Positions 11,259 through 21,444 of a stretch of DNA of 64,000 nucleotides are shown here, piece by piece. The notes below the pieces were generated by a model, which saw only the letters and a program-made list of their open reading frames with translations, had not been told where the DNA came from and did not search any database. The stretch is taken from assembly GCA_036429605.1 (NCBI GenBank), contig CM071591.1, positions 4,030,001 to 4,094,000 on the forward strand. The letters run 5' to 3'. The DNA comes from Cladobotryum mycophilum. Its lineage: Eukaryota > Ascomycota > Sordariomycetes > Hypocreales > Hypocreaceae. The translations under genes and the position numbers were made by a program. Within the stretch, counting starts at the first letter, position 1; each line of letters starts with the position of its first letter.

Positions 11259-13362
11259 ATGGGGTATGTCAAGCTCTTCCGACGTTGCTCGCCTTGAGTG
11301 CGCGCGGCTTTCTCTGTAGCTTCCATACTGACTGCTTTCATAGTAAGGACGATAAGAAGCACGTCAACGTCGTCGTCATCGTATGTTATCCCCTCTTCTG
11401 CTTGACAACGAAACTCCAAACAGCTTGCTAACATTTCATCTGTAGGGGTATGTTCCAACGATCTCCTCGACGTCCTCGATAATAATACTGACTTGAACAC
11501 AAGCCACGTCGACTCCGGCAAGTCCACCACTGTAAGTGGCCTCCCTCCTTGGCTTCCAGATAATTTATCTGGCGCCTCTGCCCCGCCTGTTTCAGTGACG
11601 GCGGGGTATTTTACATTCACATAAAACTGACACAATTTCTGCAGACCGGTCACTTGATCTACAAGTGCGGTGGTATCGACAAGCGTACCATTGAGAAGTT
11701 CGAGAAGGTATGACATTGGCTTTCATTTTTCTTCATTGCACACCTCGGGGGCTTGGGCTAGACTCTGGGAGGTTTCGTCACTATGGCGCTCCCTCTTTCT
11801 CTACCCCGCTCGCATTGGATCTCGAGGAAAAAAATTCCTGCCCTGTGTGCTTTGGTGGGGGTGCTCCAAGTCGGATTACCCCGCCACACGGTGGCCGTGC
11901 AATTTTTCTTCTTCTTGTGACGCCTGTCTAGTCTACACCCCTCCCATTAACACTCACCGTTGTTATTCATGCCCCGATTCTAACAATGCCCTATAGGAAG
12001 CCGCCGAACTCGGCAAGGGTTCCTTCAAGTATGCTTGGGTTCTTGACAAGCTCAAGGCCGAGCGTGAGCGTGGTATCACCATCGATATTGCCCTCTGGAA
12101 GTTCGAGACCCCCAGGTACGAGGTCACCGTCATTGGTATGTCATCCTGTCTCATCTCTTCTCTTTACACATCTCGACTAACAAACATACAGACGCTCCCG
12201 GTCACCGTGATTTCATCAAGAACATGATCACTGGTACTTCCCAGGCCGATTGCGCTATTCTCATCATCGCTGCCGGTACTGGTGAGTTCGAGGCTGGTAT
12301 CTCCAAGGATGGCCAGACCCGTGAGCACGCTCTGCTCGCCTACACCCTCGGTGTCAAGCAGCTCATTGTTGCCATCAACAAGATGGACACCACCAAGTGG
12401 TCCGAGGACCGTTTCAAGGAAATCATCAAGGAGACTTCCAACTTCATCAAGAAGGTCGGCTTCAACCCCAAGGCCGTTCCTTTCGTTCCCATCTCCGGCT
12501 TCAACGGCGACAACATGCTTGAGAAGTCCCCCAACGCTCCCTGGTACAAGGGCTGGGAGAAGGAGACCAAGGCTGGCAAGTCTTCTGGTTTCACCCTTCT
12601 CGAGGCCATTGACGCCATTGAGCCTCCTTCCCGTCCCACCGACAAGCCCCTCCGTCTTCCCCTCCAGGATGTCTACAAGATCGGTGGTATCGGAACTGTG
12701 CCTGTCGGCCGTATCGAGACTGGTGTCCTCAAGCCCGGTATGGTCGTCACCTTCGCTCCTGCCAACGTCACCACTGAAGTCAAGTCCGTCGAGATGCACC
12801 ACCAGCAGCTCCCTGAGGGTCTCCCCGGTGACAACGTCGGATTCAACGTGAAGAACGTCTCCGTCAAGGAAATTCGACGTGGTAACGTTGCTGGTGACTC
12901 CAAGAACGACCCCCCCGTTGGTGCCGCTTCTTTCAACGCCCAGGTCATCGTCATGAACCACCCCGGTCAGGTCGGTGCTGGTTACGCTCCCGTTCTTGAC
13001 TGCCACACTGCCCACATTGCTTGCAAGTTCGCCGAGCTCCTCGAGAAGATCGACCGACGAACTGGTAAGTCCGTCGAGAACAGCCCCAAGTTCATCAAGT
13101 CCGGTGACGCCGCCATCGTCAAGATGATTCCCTCCAAGCCCATGTGCGTTGAAAGCTTCACTGAGTACCCTCCCCTGGGTCGTTTCGCCGTCCGTGACAT
13201 GCGTCAAACCGTCGCTGTCGGTGTCATCAAGTCTGTTGACAAGAGCGCTGGCGCTACTGGCAAGGTATGTTCAACTATTCTCTCTTTCCCCTTGTACTCA
13301 TCATCTCTTACTAACCTCTTCACCAGGTCACCAAGTCCGCTGCCAAGGCTGCCAAGAAATAA
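11259..13362 (+). CDS. TEF1: Translation elongation factor 1-alpha
   Basis: GTPase that delivers aminoacyl-tRNA to the ribosomal A site. Eight exons: 11259-11263, 11344-11380, 11446-11447, 11504-11531, 11645-11707, 11997-12135, 12192-13264 and 13327-13362 encode 460 residues, exactly the usual length. Visible motifs are the P-loop GHVDSGKS, the switch region RERGITIDIALWKFET, DAPGHRDF, and NKMD for guanine specificity, followed by the two beta-barrel domains and a Lys/Ala-rich tail. The first coding exon is only ATGGG. Conserved Ile-Gly-His requires a GG dinucleotide exon at 11446-11447 between two introns with good signals (branches GCTAAC and CTGAC). The 3' two-thirds is a single long exon, as in other filamentous ascomycetes. 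Codon use is strongly biased to C-ending codons, as expected for a highly expressed gene. Confidence 0.98.
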
Positions 13363-13928
13363 ACGATACCCATCCACCGACCGGGACTTAATGCACTCAC
13401 TTCTACGACGGAATGATCTACGTTGCTATGCAAAAGCACTTTTCCTTTGTTCTCAAAGCATATTGAGAGGCTGGGAATAAGGTTTCAGAACCTCTCAGGA
13501 TGTGCTTAAAATTAAAAAAATAGAGTAGAAGTGAATTGATGACTTCCAAGTAAAAAATACCTCGATTGATTCCATACCTACCAGTGATGTATCGCATCCA
13601 GCTGTCCCTCGTGACTGTTGTGTAGTTAAATAACACACTGCGCTGCAAGGGCCATAATGTTCACTGCCCTCTCGAGTTCTCAAGCGTCCTCGCCCTGACG
13701 CGGCGGCGCTGAGTTGGACACTATTATTTCACCTCTGCCAAATTCGTCCACCAAGTGTGAGGCATCTGAGTCAAGGAGTGGTTACGGCGTTATGATATCT
13801 TGATACTGACATAATAATGTACATGTGCTATTGCTGGAATACTGATACATGATATATTTTCCACTCTTCTACCTGTCTATCCACATGAATATCGTTTGCT
13901 TGCTTCCCACTGCCTGAGAATACCGTCA
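13363..13928. other. Intergenic region between convergent genes
   Basis: 3' untranslated flank of TEF1 and of the minus-strand gene that ends at 13929. It is AT-richer than the neighbouring exons, and I find no coding or RNA gene in it. Confidence 0.6.
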
Positions 13929-16908
13929 TTATTTCGACTTTCGGGTCCTTTTCTTCTTCTCAGTGGGTTGGGGAGAAGATGGTTGGTCGGCTGACTGGAC
14001 TTCTGTTGGTGATGGCGACTCGACAGAAACCTCAATAGGCACCTCAGTAGCGTCGGCGTCCGTATTTGTTATTTCGGTTTCGCCGTCCAAGTTTTCCCGG
14101 TCTTGTTGTTTGCTTTCCTGTACTGCCTCCTCAGCTACGATGCTCGACTTGGAGACGAGGTTCTCTGCCTCTTCTGCTTCCAGAATGAGTGGGTAGTCCT
14201 CCGTTGACTCTTCTAGCATGTCAAAAGCAAAGTCTTCGTCGGATGCTTCCTGTATCAGTTCGTAGCCTTGGTGCCATGAAAAGTGTTTTCCGGCAGCAAT
14301 CTCCTCTACCAACTGGAGAAAGTGGGATTTCTCTTCCTGGGTGGGGGTATGCTTGTCATTGCTTTGAGGTAGGCCAAGTTGCAGGGAAAGTTCTTGTCTC
14401 TGGCCCCCGTGCTGTCCTGCTTCGATGCTGTTGTAACGTAGTGTATGGCCGTGCCAATCCACCTCGGCGACTTGATGGATCTCTAAGCCCATGAACTGGT
14501 AGGCTACGTCGACCACCCTGCTGGACTTTGAGCGTCCGGTAGCTGACCTCCAGCGAGAAGGAATGGAAAATGTTGTCTGGCTTGGGGTCTGCAGGCGGCC
14601 CTCCAAGAGATTAAAGTCGCAAGCGGCGAGGAAATCTTTGAGAGATTGCTGATTCACGTCGAGCGGTAACAACTGGTGCTGCGAAAAGCGCACGTCCACA
14701 CTCTTGCCGGGCAACAAGACATCATAGACATGCCAAGGCAGGACGCCATGCAACGTAGAATCCGGTGGGAACGAAAAGTTGGCAAGATCGGCGTCCGGGT
14801 CGACGGGGACCTTGAGGTGGACTTCTGGAATGGCGCCTTTGAACTTTGTGGCCTGGCTGGGGTTGGGGGCAAATTTGAGGATGATGGATGTCTGCTGGAA
14901 GACGGGCTTGTCGTCGAGGGGGATCGGTGTTAAGGCGGCTGGGTGTGGGACGATGGGAGAGATGATGCGTGCATGTTTGGCCATTTTATTCTCCTTTGAC
15001 CCGAGTTTGCTGTGGAGAATGTGTCCAAAGGTTGCACTAATGCTGTTCGTCGCGTCGACCTGGGTAGTTTTGGCAGATGACTCTGGCAGCGAGATGTTGT
15101 CGGAGAAGTGCAGAGACCCTGCATCCCCAATAGATTGCTTGCCAATGGGGGTGACATATCTGGCCCACGGTTGAAGCTTCTCCTTCCATGACATGCTCCT
15201 CCTTTCTCGCTGATGACTTATAAATAGGGCATCTTTAGACTCGTTCTTTTTCGACGCCGTGAGAATCTGAAGGTCGGTTTGTTGGTCCCTGGTGTGTGAT
15301 CCCATGAGCAATCGCAAGACGACATCGGCCGGGCTTTCTGTCTGGTGAGCCGTATCGCTGTGTGTTTCTGTTGGGGAATGGAGTCGGTCGTCCTTTGCCA
15401 GCCAGGAAATTTCGAGTTTCTGGATTCTTATAGTTAGTATAAATCCTGAAGGGAATTGTTAAAAAAGAAGTAGTAGACCTACAGCATCACTGTCTTCGTA
15501 AAGGATACGAGTGCTTGTTATCCGTTCCAATACTTGCAGCCTCTCTGGGTGCAAATCTTCCTTCCTTACGTGGCGTACAGAAATCGTCTCCGAGGTAATG
15601 GAATCCACAATTTCGTTGAGGCGGGCAAGGAGTACGGGTACGATGGATTTCCGAGCAAAAATGTCGAGCCTGTCCTCGTCGACATTGCGTGCGATTCTCT
15701 CTTCATTAGACCCATAGAGGTAATTCATTGTCAAAGACTTGAGAACCGGGCTAGATGGTTCTAGATTTGATATTAGCGATCCCCTGGGCATACTACTTGG
15801 TAAGATGAGGCTTACGAGAAATGAGTTGGAAAACATCTGGGCGAACCCAAACTTGCATTATGCCCAATCCCTCCACCTGTTCCTGTATATCCAGATTCCA
15901 AATCTTCTTGATAATCATGACGGCGTAGCGTTGCTTCGGCTTTAGCAATTCCCAATGGTCTGGCTGGCTTGCTTTCCAAAACGTTTGCTCGAGAACCCAG
16001 TCATACTTTGGTATTTCGGTCTTTTTCGTATCAATCTTGGGGAGATTCCGGTGAAAGTACGCCAGAAGTTGATTATACGTGAACCCCTCTACAAGCTGAT
16101 CCGCCAAGTCGTCAAAGTCCTTGATTCGTAGGGTATTCGTATCAATTGGTCGCAACTCGTCAATATTCTGCACCGCCTCGTCCATGAGCTCGTCGGGTTC
16201 TTCGACTTTCGGCATCACGGTCTGCCAGTGGAGATCGATTGATTCTGCCATCTTTTCCTCTTCTAGCATGCGAACGGGCTTCCTTGGTCTCCTCATCTGA
16301 TTTGGGTTCTTGACCACGAGAGCCTCCACTGGTTGCCCAAGCGCCTCGACACCGAGATTTCTTGCTTGCACAAGATCATCTTTAAATATTCGTGTGGGGA
16401 TCGCTTCGAGAGGTTTGTCTGGTTCTGCTTTTGTTGGGGTCGGTACTTCTGGCTCCTGCTCTGGTGTGGGTGTTTCTACATCTTCCTTGATAGATTCTTC
16501 GGTCACAGGTTCTTCAACCAGGGGGTTTTCGACCACGGGCTCTATGATGTCGATTATCGCTTCTCTTTCAGCAAGTACTTTGGCCTTGGCTTTCAAAGCC
16601 AGCCCCCAGTCGGGGAGGTCATCTTCATCTTTTTTCGATTTCCTTTTGCCCCTCTTTCCTTTTGAACCACCCCGCTGCTTATTGGTTTTCTTAGCAGACG
16701 ACTTGAATTTGCTCTCAACCAATCTACCGGATATGAGAGCTTCTATCCTTTCTTTAGTATGAATAGTTGAATCGGAGGCATAGTAGCGTCGTCGAAACCA
16801 ATGCTCTTGACTGAGAGATGTGCGAGCATAAAGGGGCGCTCTGGTAGGAGTGAGGCCGAGTCGGCAGTTTAGGCATATGCGCGGCACGAGTGCCACTCTC
16901 GAAAGCAT
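13929..16908 (-). CDS. Probable SLS1-like mitochondrial inner-membrane-bound regulator
   Basis: Three minus-strand exons, 16908-15816, 15760-15483 and 15419-13929, with introns 15761-15815 and 15420-15482, give 953 residues. The N-terminus is a typical mitochondrial presequence rich in Arg, Leu and Ala with a Cys-x-x-Cys (ICLNCRLG). A very basic segment (KRGKRKSKK) and a Pro/Glu-rich linker follow, then an alpha/beta region containing FTYNQLLAYFHRNLPKID and a second half with LEISWLAKDD and WARYVTPIG. The order is N-terminal domain, KH-like repeats and a C-terminal beta domain. This agrees with the fungal SLS1 family, which in yeast couples mitochondrial transcription to translation at the inner membrane. 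The C-terminal tail is acidic and ends in KKKRTRKSK. The protein is longer than yeast Sls1, as is common in filamentous fungi. It starts 331 bp from the divergent NSE3. Confidence 0.72.
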
Positions 16909-17239
16909 TGATAATACAGTAGAACAGAAGAATAATTAGAATAAACCATGAAAGCAGAGTCACCCGGACCTCAATGCCATCATTGCGACTTGCACATATT
17001 CATCGTCTTTCCAAATGTTGGAATTTTGCGCCGATAAGACGCAATCGATAAGCGATAAGGAATATGCTGGACGCGGTCGAGTTAAGTGGTCGCGTCTCCA
17101 AGCTCGCTCCTGGGACAACCCCACGTTGACATTGCATGTTTGTTCCGCATAGAGTCAGTCGTCTTTGTTTGCTGTGTTTTAATACTTGTCGGATAATATT
17201 GCAAGGTCAACGATCAAAATACGAGCTGGAGAAACAGTA
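16909..17239. promoter_or_regulatory. Divergent promoter between SLS1-like gene and NSE3
   Basis: The 331 bp between two start codons in opposite directions must hold both promoters. No clear TATA box is seen. A GCGATAAGGA motif near 17053-17062 contains a GATA core. Confidence 0.5.
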
Positions 17240-18316
17240 ATGCCACCAGCACAGAGAAAACGCCGAGTGGTAAGCCTGCGATGGTAACTCCGTATTCATG
17301 CATTCTGACTTACGGCAACTAGGCGGAGGACGACGACGACGAGGCAGATGCGCGACCCCGACAGCGCCAAAATGTAGAAAATTCAGACGACGATCGTGAA
17401 GAGGGCTCAGATGAAGACATGGAGGTGGATACCACAAACAGCGCCGATCAGCAAATGGCGAAGAAGCTGATCCGATATGCCATCTCCTGTGAATATTCGA
17501 GGACACTTATACGGCGAGACGGTATCAAGGAAAGAGGTTAGATGACTGTGCCCCGGTGCTAGCTAGGAGCTGTTTCTGATGCTTCACGCAGTTCTCGGAA
17601 AGCAGGGACGTGCATTTAGGAGGATATTTGCTTTGGCGCAGACGCAGCTAAGGTCAGTTTGGGGTATGGAATTGCGTGAACTGCCAATTCGAGAGAAGAT
17701 GACGCTTCATGAGAAAAGACAAGGTACGGATATCCCTACAAAATGTCTCGACGCCTTTATCTAACGACCAACATGTAGCAATGAAGTCAAGCTCACAGCC
17801 CCGGTCCGGATCTGGGGCTTACATCCTTTCCTCGACACTCCCAGCCGAATACCGAAGCGCACACATTCTCCCACCATCAAAAGTACCCAGCGTAGAGGAA
17901 GAGGCGACATACACAGCCTTCTATACTATGGTGGTGTCATTAATAATGCTCAACGGGGGGAGCTCACCGACCAGAAGCTGCAGAGATATCTGTTGCGCCT
18001 TAACGCGGATCGCAACGTCGCAAGCGAAAAAACAGAACTGGTTTTGAAGAAGATGGAGAAGCAGAGTTACGTGATTAAGAGGGTAGAACGACCTCCGATT
18101 GGTCAAGATGGGGATCACACAATAATATGGCACGTTGGGCCTCGAGCGAAGGAGGAGGTCGGACTGGATGGCGTGATGGGCCTAGTCCGAGAGGTTTATG
18201 AATACCCAGAGGATCCAGATTTTGACAAGAAGCTAAGATCGAGCGTGGGGCTCAAGGTACGGCAGCTCACTATTGCCAAGGAGGGGGAAGACAGTGCAAT
18301 GGCGGATGATGAATGA
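17240..18316 (+). CDS. NSE3: Nse3, MAGE-domain subunit of the SMC5/6 complex (one-base frameshift)
   Basis: Exons 17240-17269, 17323-17536, 17592-17723 and 17779-18316, joined by three short introns, encode about 304 residues once a one-base gap is allowed. An acidic N-terminus is followed by a MAGE homology domain: LIRYAISCEYSRTLIRRDGI, VLGKQGRAFRRIFALAQTQL, WGMELRELP, then the second winged-helix half with TAFYTMVVSLIMLNGG and ELTDQKLQRYLLRLNADRN. Nse3 binds Nse1 (a RING ubiquitin ligase) and Nse4 in the DNA-repair SMC5/6 complex. The frame breaks at the G6 run 17955-17960: upstream codons end in LNGG and the conserved continuation ELTDQ is one frame back. Seven G would restore it. Because this gene is essential in yeasts, sequencing error is more likely than loss. 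Confidence 0.88.
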
Positions 18317-18558
18317 TTCGCGTAATGATACCACGATAGCTATGTAGTACTAATGATTTAATTTGGCCGACATGCTGCGGCCATGTATTCTTGCAGCTAG
18401 TCTATTCTCGAGCTCTTGGATGTAGTGGTATCTTTCAATTTCCGAATCGTCTTTCTCAATGACTCCGTTGCCAAAAAAAAAAAAAAAAACTAATTTTAGT
18501 TGTACAATATCGCTTTCCTGATCGTCCATTATCCCAAGCCTTGCTGTTACATGGCTAT

Positions 18559-18929
18559 CTAGTCCTCTCGCGGTGGAGGAGGCCCACAAGGTAGCACCAT
18601 TTTCTGTGGAACTTGTCAGCCGAGAATCGCATCGAGGTTGAGGAAGGAAAGACGTACTCGGATATACTGAGCACGTAGTTTGGCAGGAGCTTCGTTCTCT
18701 GCGAGCCCAATATAGGACAAAAGAGGTCGGTGGCCGACGATGGAAGAGAATGTGTCCCGCTTGATGTTGGTCCGCCACTCCCAACTGGAGGTATCTGGAT
18801 GGCCGGTTCCGATGTACTTGGCCTGGAGGCGCTCGAGTTCTTGTTGGTTACGAAGCTTGTCGGCCTGTAGAATAATTTAGTGATTTTATTATTTCATTGT
18901 AAGCATAGGTTGTCTGTGAAGCGTACCAT
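18559..18929 (-). CDS. Splicing factor 3b subunit 5 (SF3b10)
   Basis: Three minus-strand exons, 18929-18927, 18864-18658 and 18603-18559, with introns 18865-18926 and 18604-18657, give 84 residues; the human protein has 86. The sequence contains LERLQAKYIGTGHPDTSSWE, then IKRDTFSSIVGH and AENEAPAKLR, and ends KMVLPCGPPPPRED. These match the signature blocks of SF3B5, the small helical subunit that bridges SF3B1 and SF3B3 in the U2 snRNP. The first coding exon is the ATG alone, immediately followed by GTACGC. The gene converges on NSE3 (242 bp between stops) and diverges from the zinc-finger gene at 19511. Confidence 0.95.
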
Positions 18930-19510
18930 TGTGGCGGGATATCAAATTGTATGGGAAGTGTGTCGCGTCTCAAATGACTGTCCAATCGCAAGATGAAAAA
19001 GATTTAGGTAGGACGTCACTGGAACAACTTTAGCTGCAGGCGGCGTTGTATTGCATTGACTACCTAGGTAACTGCTGGCACAGCGTGGATCACCTCCGGC
19101 AGAATGTCGCATATTCTTCGGTTGAACTCACACCCCTGCTTACGAACCAGGGTTCGCGGTATCCTAGGGATGGTTCATTCATCGTTCATGCTGTGGAACT
19201 CAACATTTCCATGCGTCATTGATGCCAAATAAGACGAAAAAATTGAGATATATCGTTGGTTTTAGAGTCCTTGACTAGTTAAAGATTATCTGTAACATTA
19301 TACAGGCGTGCTATGGGATCCCATTCGTTGACAAAGACTGTCAAATTTACCCGGAGAACATTCATCAAATCTCATGGCATTTAACTGTTCATCTGTCAAA
19401 GTGAGAGCGCGCGGCTGAGACGGCAACACAAACAAGGACGAAAAACTATTGGCCTGGCGCGGTTTCATATTGAACGCCAATCGCATCTTCAACAGATACA
19501 CGGGGTCATC
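18930..19510. promoter_or_regulatory. Divergent promoter between SF3B5 and the zinc-finger gene
   Basis: 581 bp between opposite start codons. No gene is seen; AT-rich patches occur at 19230-19300. It should carry both promoters and leaders. Confidence 0.45.
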
Positions 19511-20886
19511 ATGGCTGCTTCAACTTTACAGGTCACACCGGAACACTGGTCAGAGCTCATCGCCGCAAGGAGGCAGAGATATTTCTGTGCAGAGCAAGTG
19601 GAGGCTATCAAGCATTCCTGCCAGACTCAGTGTGGAAAAGGACATATTACGGAATGTGGATCGTGTTATGGAAAGGCCCTGGAGAGGATGCGCCGGAGGT
19701 ATAGCGAAAGCGAGGAGCGTGAATGGTTCACAGAGAGGAAGGCCTTCTTACAAGAGCTGGACGGCCTATTTTCGGACGCCAAAGGATACAAAAGGAGTGT
19801 AAAATCAATCGAAGCAAGGATAGAATCGGAAAAGGAAGCGTGGTATCGCTGGGTTCTACGCAGGTACCCCCAATTTCTTGCAGTCTGCGATGACGGCGCT
19901 CATCAGGAGGAATTGAGAGGTATGCTGGATGACCCGGATCGGTCGCGGGACGAAGTGGTGGAAATGATGTGGCAGGGTATCGGGAAGCCGCTGGACTGGT
20001 CCCAACGTGTGGATGCGCTCGCCGAGAGAGTCGCTGCGGTTGGTGGAAATGACATGGAATTGAAGAGGCTCTACATTCACGAATTCTTTCTCAATCAGAT
20101 GTCGGGAGATGTATTGGACAATGCGAGGCTCTGCCTGCATGAATATGACTCCAACATGGAGCTGAGGCTGGAAGAGATTGTCGGCAAGATTGCGCACAGC
20201 ACGCAAGAAAGCCGGAGGACGCGGCCACAGAGAGAATACCACAAGCAGCGGCTGGAAGAGCTCAAAAGAGCAAAGATGGCGTTTGAGCACAACAGGCGAC
20301 TGGCTAAGAGCCGGGCCAAGGCTCAAGAAGCGACGGCTGGTGAAGATCTTTACGGTTTACCCCTTGCTCGGTCTGCGGCAACGCGGCAAACGTTGGCGAT
20401 GTATTGTCGTGTTCCGTTTGCCAAATGGTTACGCAGATGGGAGGCGAAAAGAAGCTTACGGTCTACTGCTCCGAAAGGTGTTATGATGCTGGACATGTGA
20501 GTCCTTTCTGCCGTTACGAGATCTATGGTATGGCATGCTGACACGTTTTTAAAATTCAGGAGATACACGTTGAGGCAGAGCACGACTGTGAAGCAGGCGA
20601 CCATTGTGTCCAATTCTTTGACGAGGATGTGGTCATGGAAAACGGAGTAGCATCGGCGACGTTTGCATGCAAAGATTGCTACGATGAAAAGCGGGCGGCC
20701 CTTTTTTGCTCGGAACGCTGCGCGTATTCGAACATTGGGGAACACAGGCAGAGGATGCACGGCGGTGGCATGACGATTGCGATAGAAATTCCGGATTTGA
20801 TCCTTGCCTTGACGGACATTGTGGAAAGGGTCTTGCAACAGGCGAATCCGGGCCTGAAGATGGGGCCGGTGATTCCGCAAGCGTAG
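19511..20886 (+). CDS. Protein with two MYND-like zinc clusters (one-base frameshift)
   Basis: Two exons, 19511-20496 and 20560-20886 (intron GTGAGT...TTCAG), encode about 437 residues if one missing base is allowed. The first 280 residues are helical, charged and coiled-coil prone, with an early Cys cluster (CQTQCGKGHITECGSCYGKA). Then comes CSVCGN...LSCSVC...VYCSERC...H...C, the spacing of a MYND-type treble-clef finger. A second Cys cluster follows (FACKDC, then FCSERC and a final His-rich end). MYND domains bind proline-rich peptides, but I cannot name this family. The frame is lost at the C4 run 20360-20363: LYGLPL continues out of frame, while five C would read LYGLPPCSVCGN and enter the finger. 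The downstream frame is clearly coding. No signal peptide is present. Confidence 0.72.
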
Positions 20887-21444
20887 GGAGAGAGAGAGGG
20901 GGGGGTATCAGTAGGCAGAGCCATGTATACAACGGAAGTTTTTACAATTAATTTTTCGAAGACTAGAATGGTGCAAAATTGAATTAATAGTATACATAGT
21001 ATAGCATTCACCCGCTTAAAAGACATCTTGTACTATGTCAACAGAGTACAAGGAGGAACAAACATCCACGGGATCTGACGAATAAGATGACCCGGCGGGT
21101 ACCCGGTCGGTTCTCCACCTATTCCCGGCTCAGGCCCCACCCTCATCCTTTGGGTTGAGATCATTGGATCCTCCCACTTCCGAGATGCTTCGGCTTTGGA
21201 AGGTCGAACCGGGACGTCGTTGCTCCGGGTCAAGAGCATCTACACGCCCCCCCAGCGTACCTTCCCATACATTCAATCCAACCTACCTACCTCATCTTTC
21301 TTGACGTGATTAGAAACCTTTCACTATTGATGCCAGACCGAACCAGACCAGACCAGACCGGACCAGACCAGACCAGATCAGACCAGGCACGGCTAACTGC
21401 GTCTACCCTCGTAATCTGGTTGCAGCCAACCCTAGAAGCCACCA
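20887..21444. promoter_or_regulatory. Promoter and leader of the Zn2Cys6 factor
   Basis: 558 bp between a stop and the next start. It contains a G-rich patch after 20891, a C-run at 21247-21253 and the pentanucleotide repeat listed separately. No coding region is seen. Confidence 0.5.
21333..21387 (+). repeat. (CCAGA)n pentanucleotide repeat in the leader of the Zn2Cys6 gene
   Basis: Eleven tandem five-base units, mostly CCAGA with variants CCGAA, CCGGA, TCAGA and CCAGG, lie 58-112 bp before the start codon. The same motif recurs on the opposite strand at 45126-45155. Confidence 0.9.

Noticed and set aside
12164..13207. Long minus-strand open frame of 347 codons
   Set aside because: It lies entirely opposite TEF1 exon 7. 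Strong codon bias for C-ending codons removes stops on the other strand, a familiar antisense artefact, and the translation has no family features.
18350..18784. Minus-strand frame overlapping SF3B5
   Set aside because: Wrong frame across the SF3B5 exons and introns; the spliced 84-residue model explains the region.
21195..21235. GGTTCGACC-like B-box on the minus strand
   Set aside because: No matching T-arm stem, A box or acceptor stem nearby, so it is not a tRNA.
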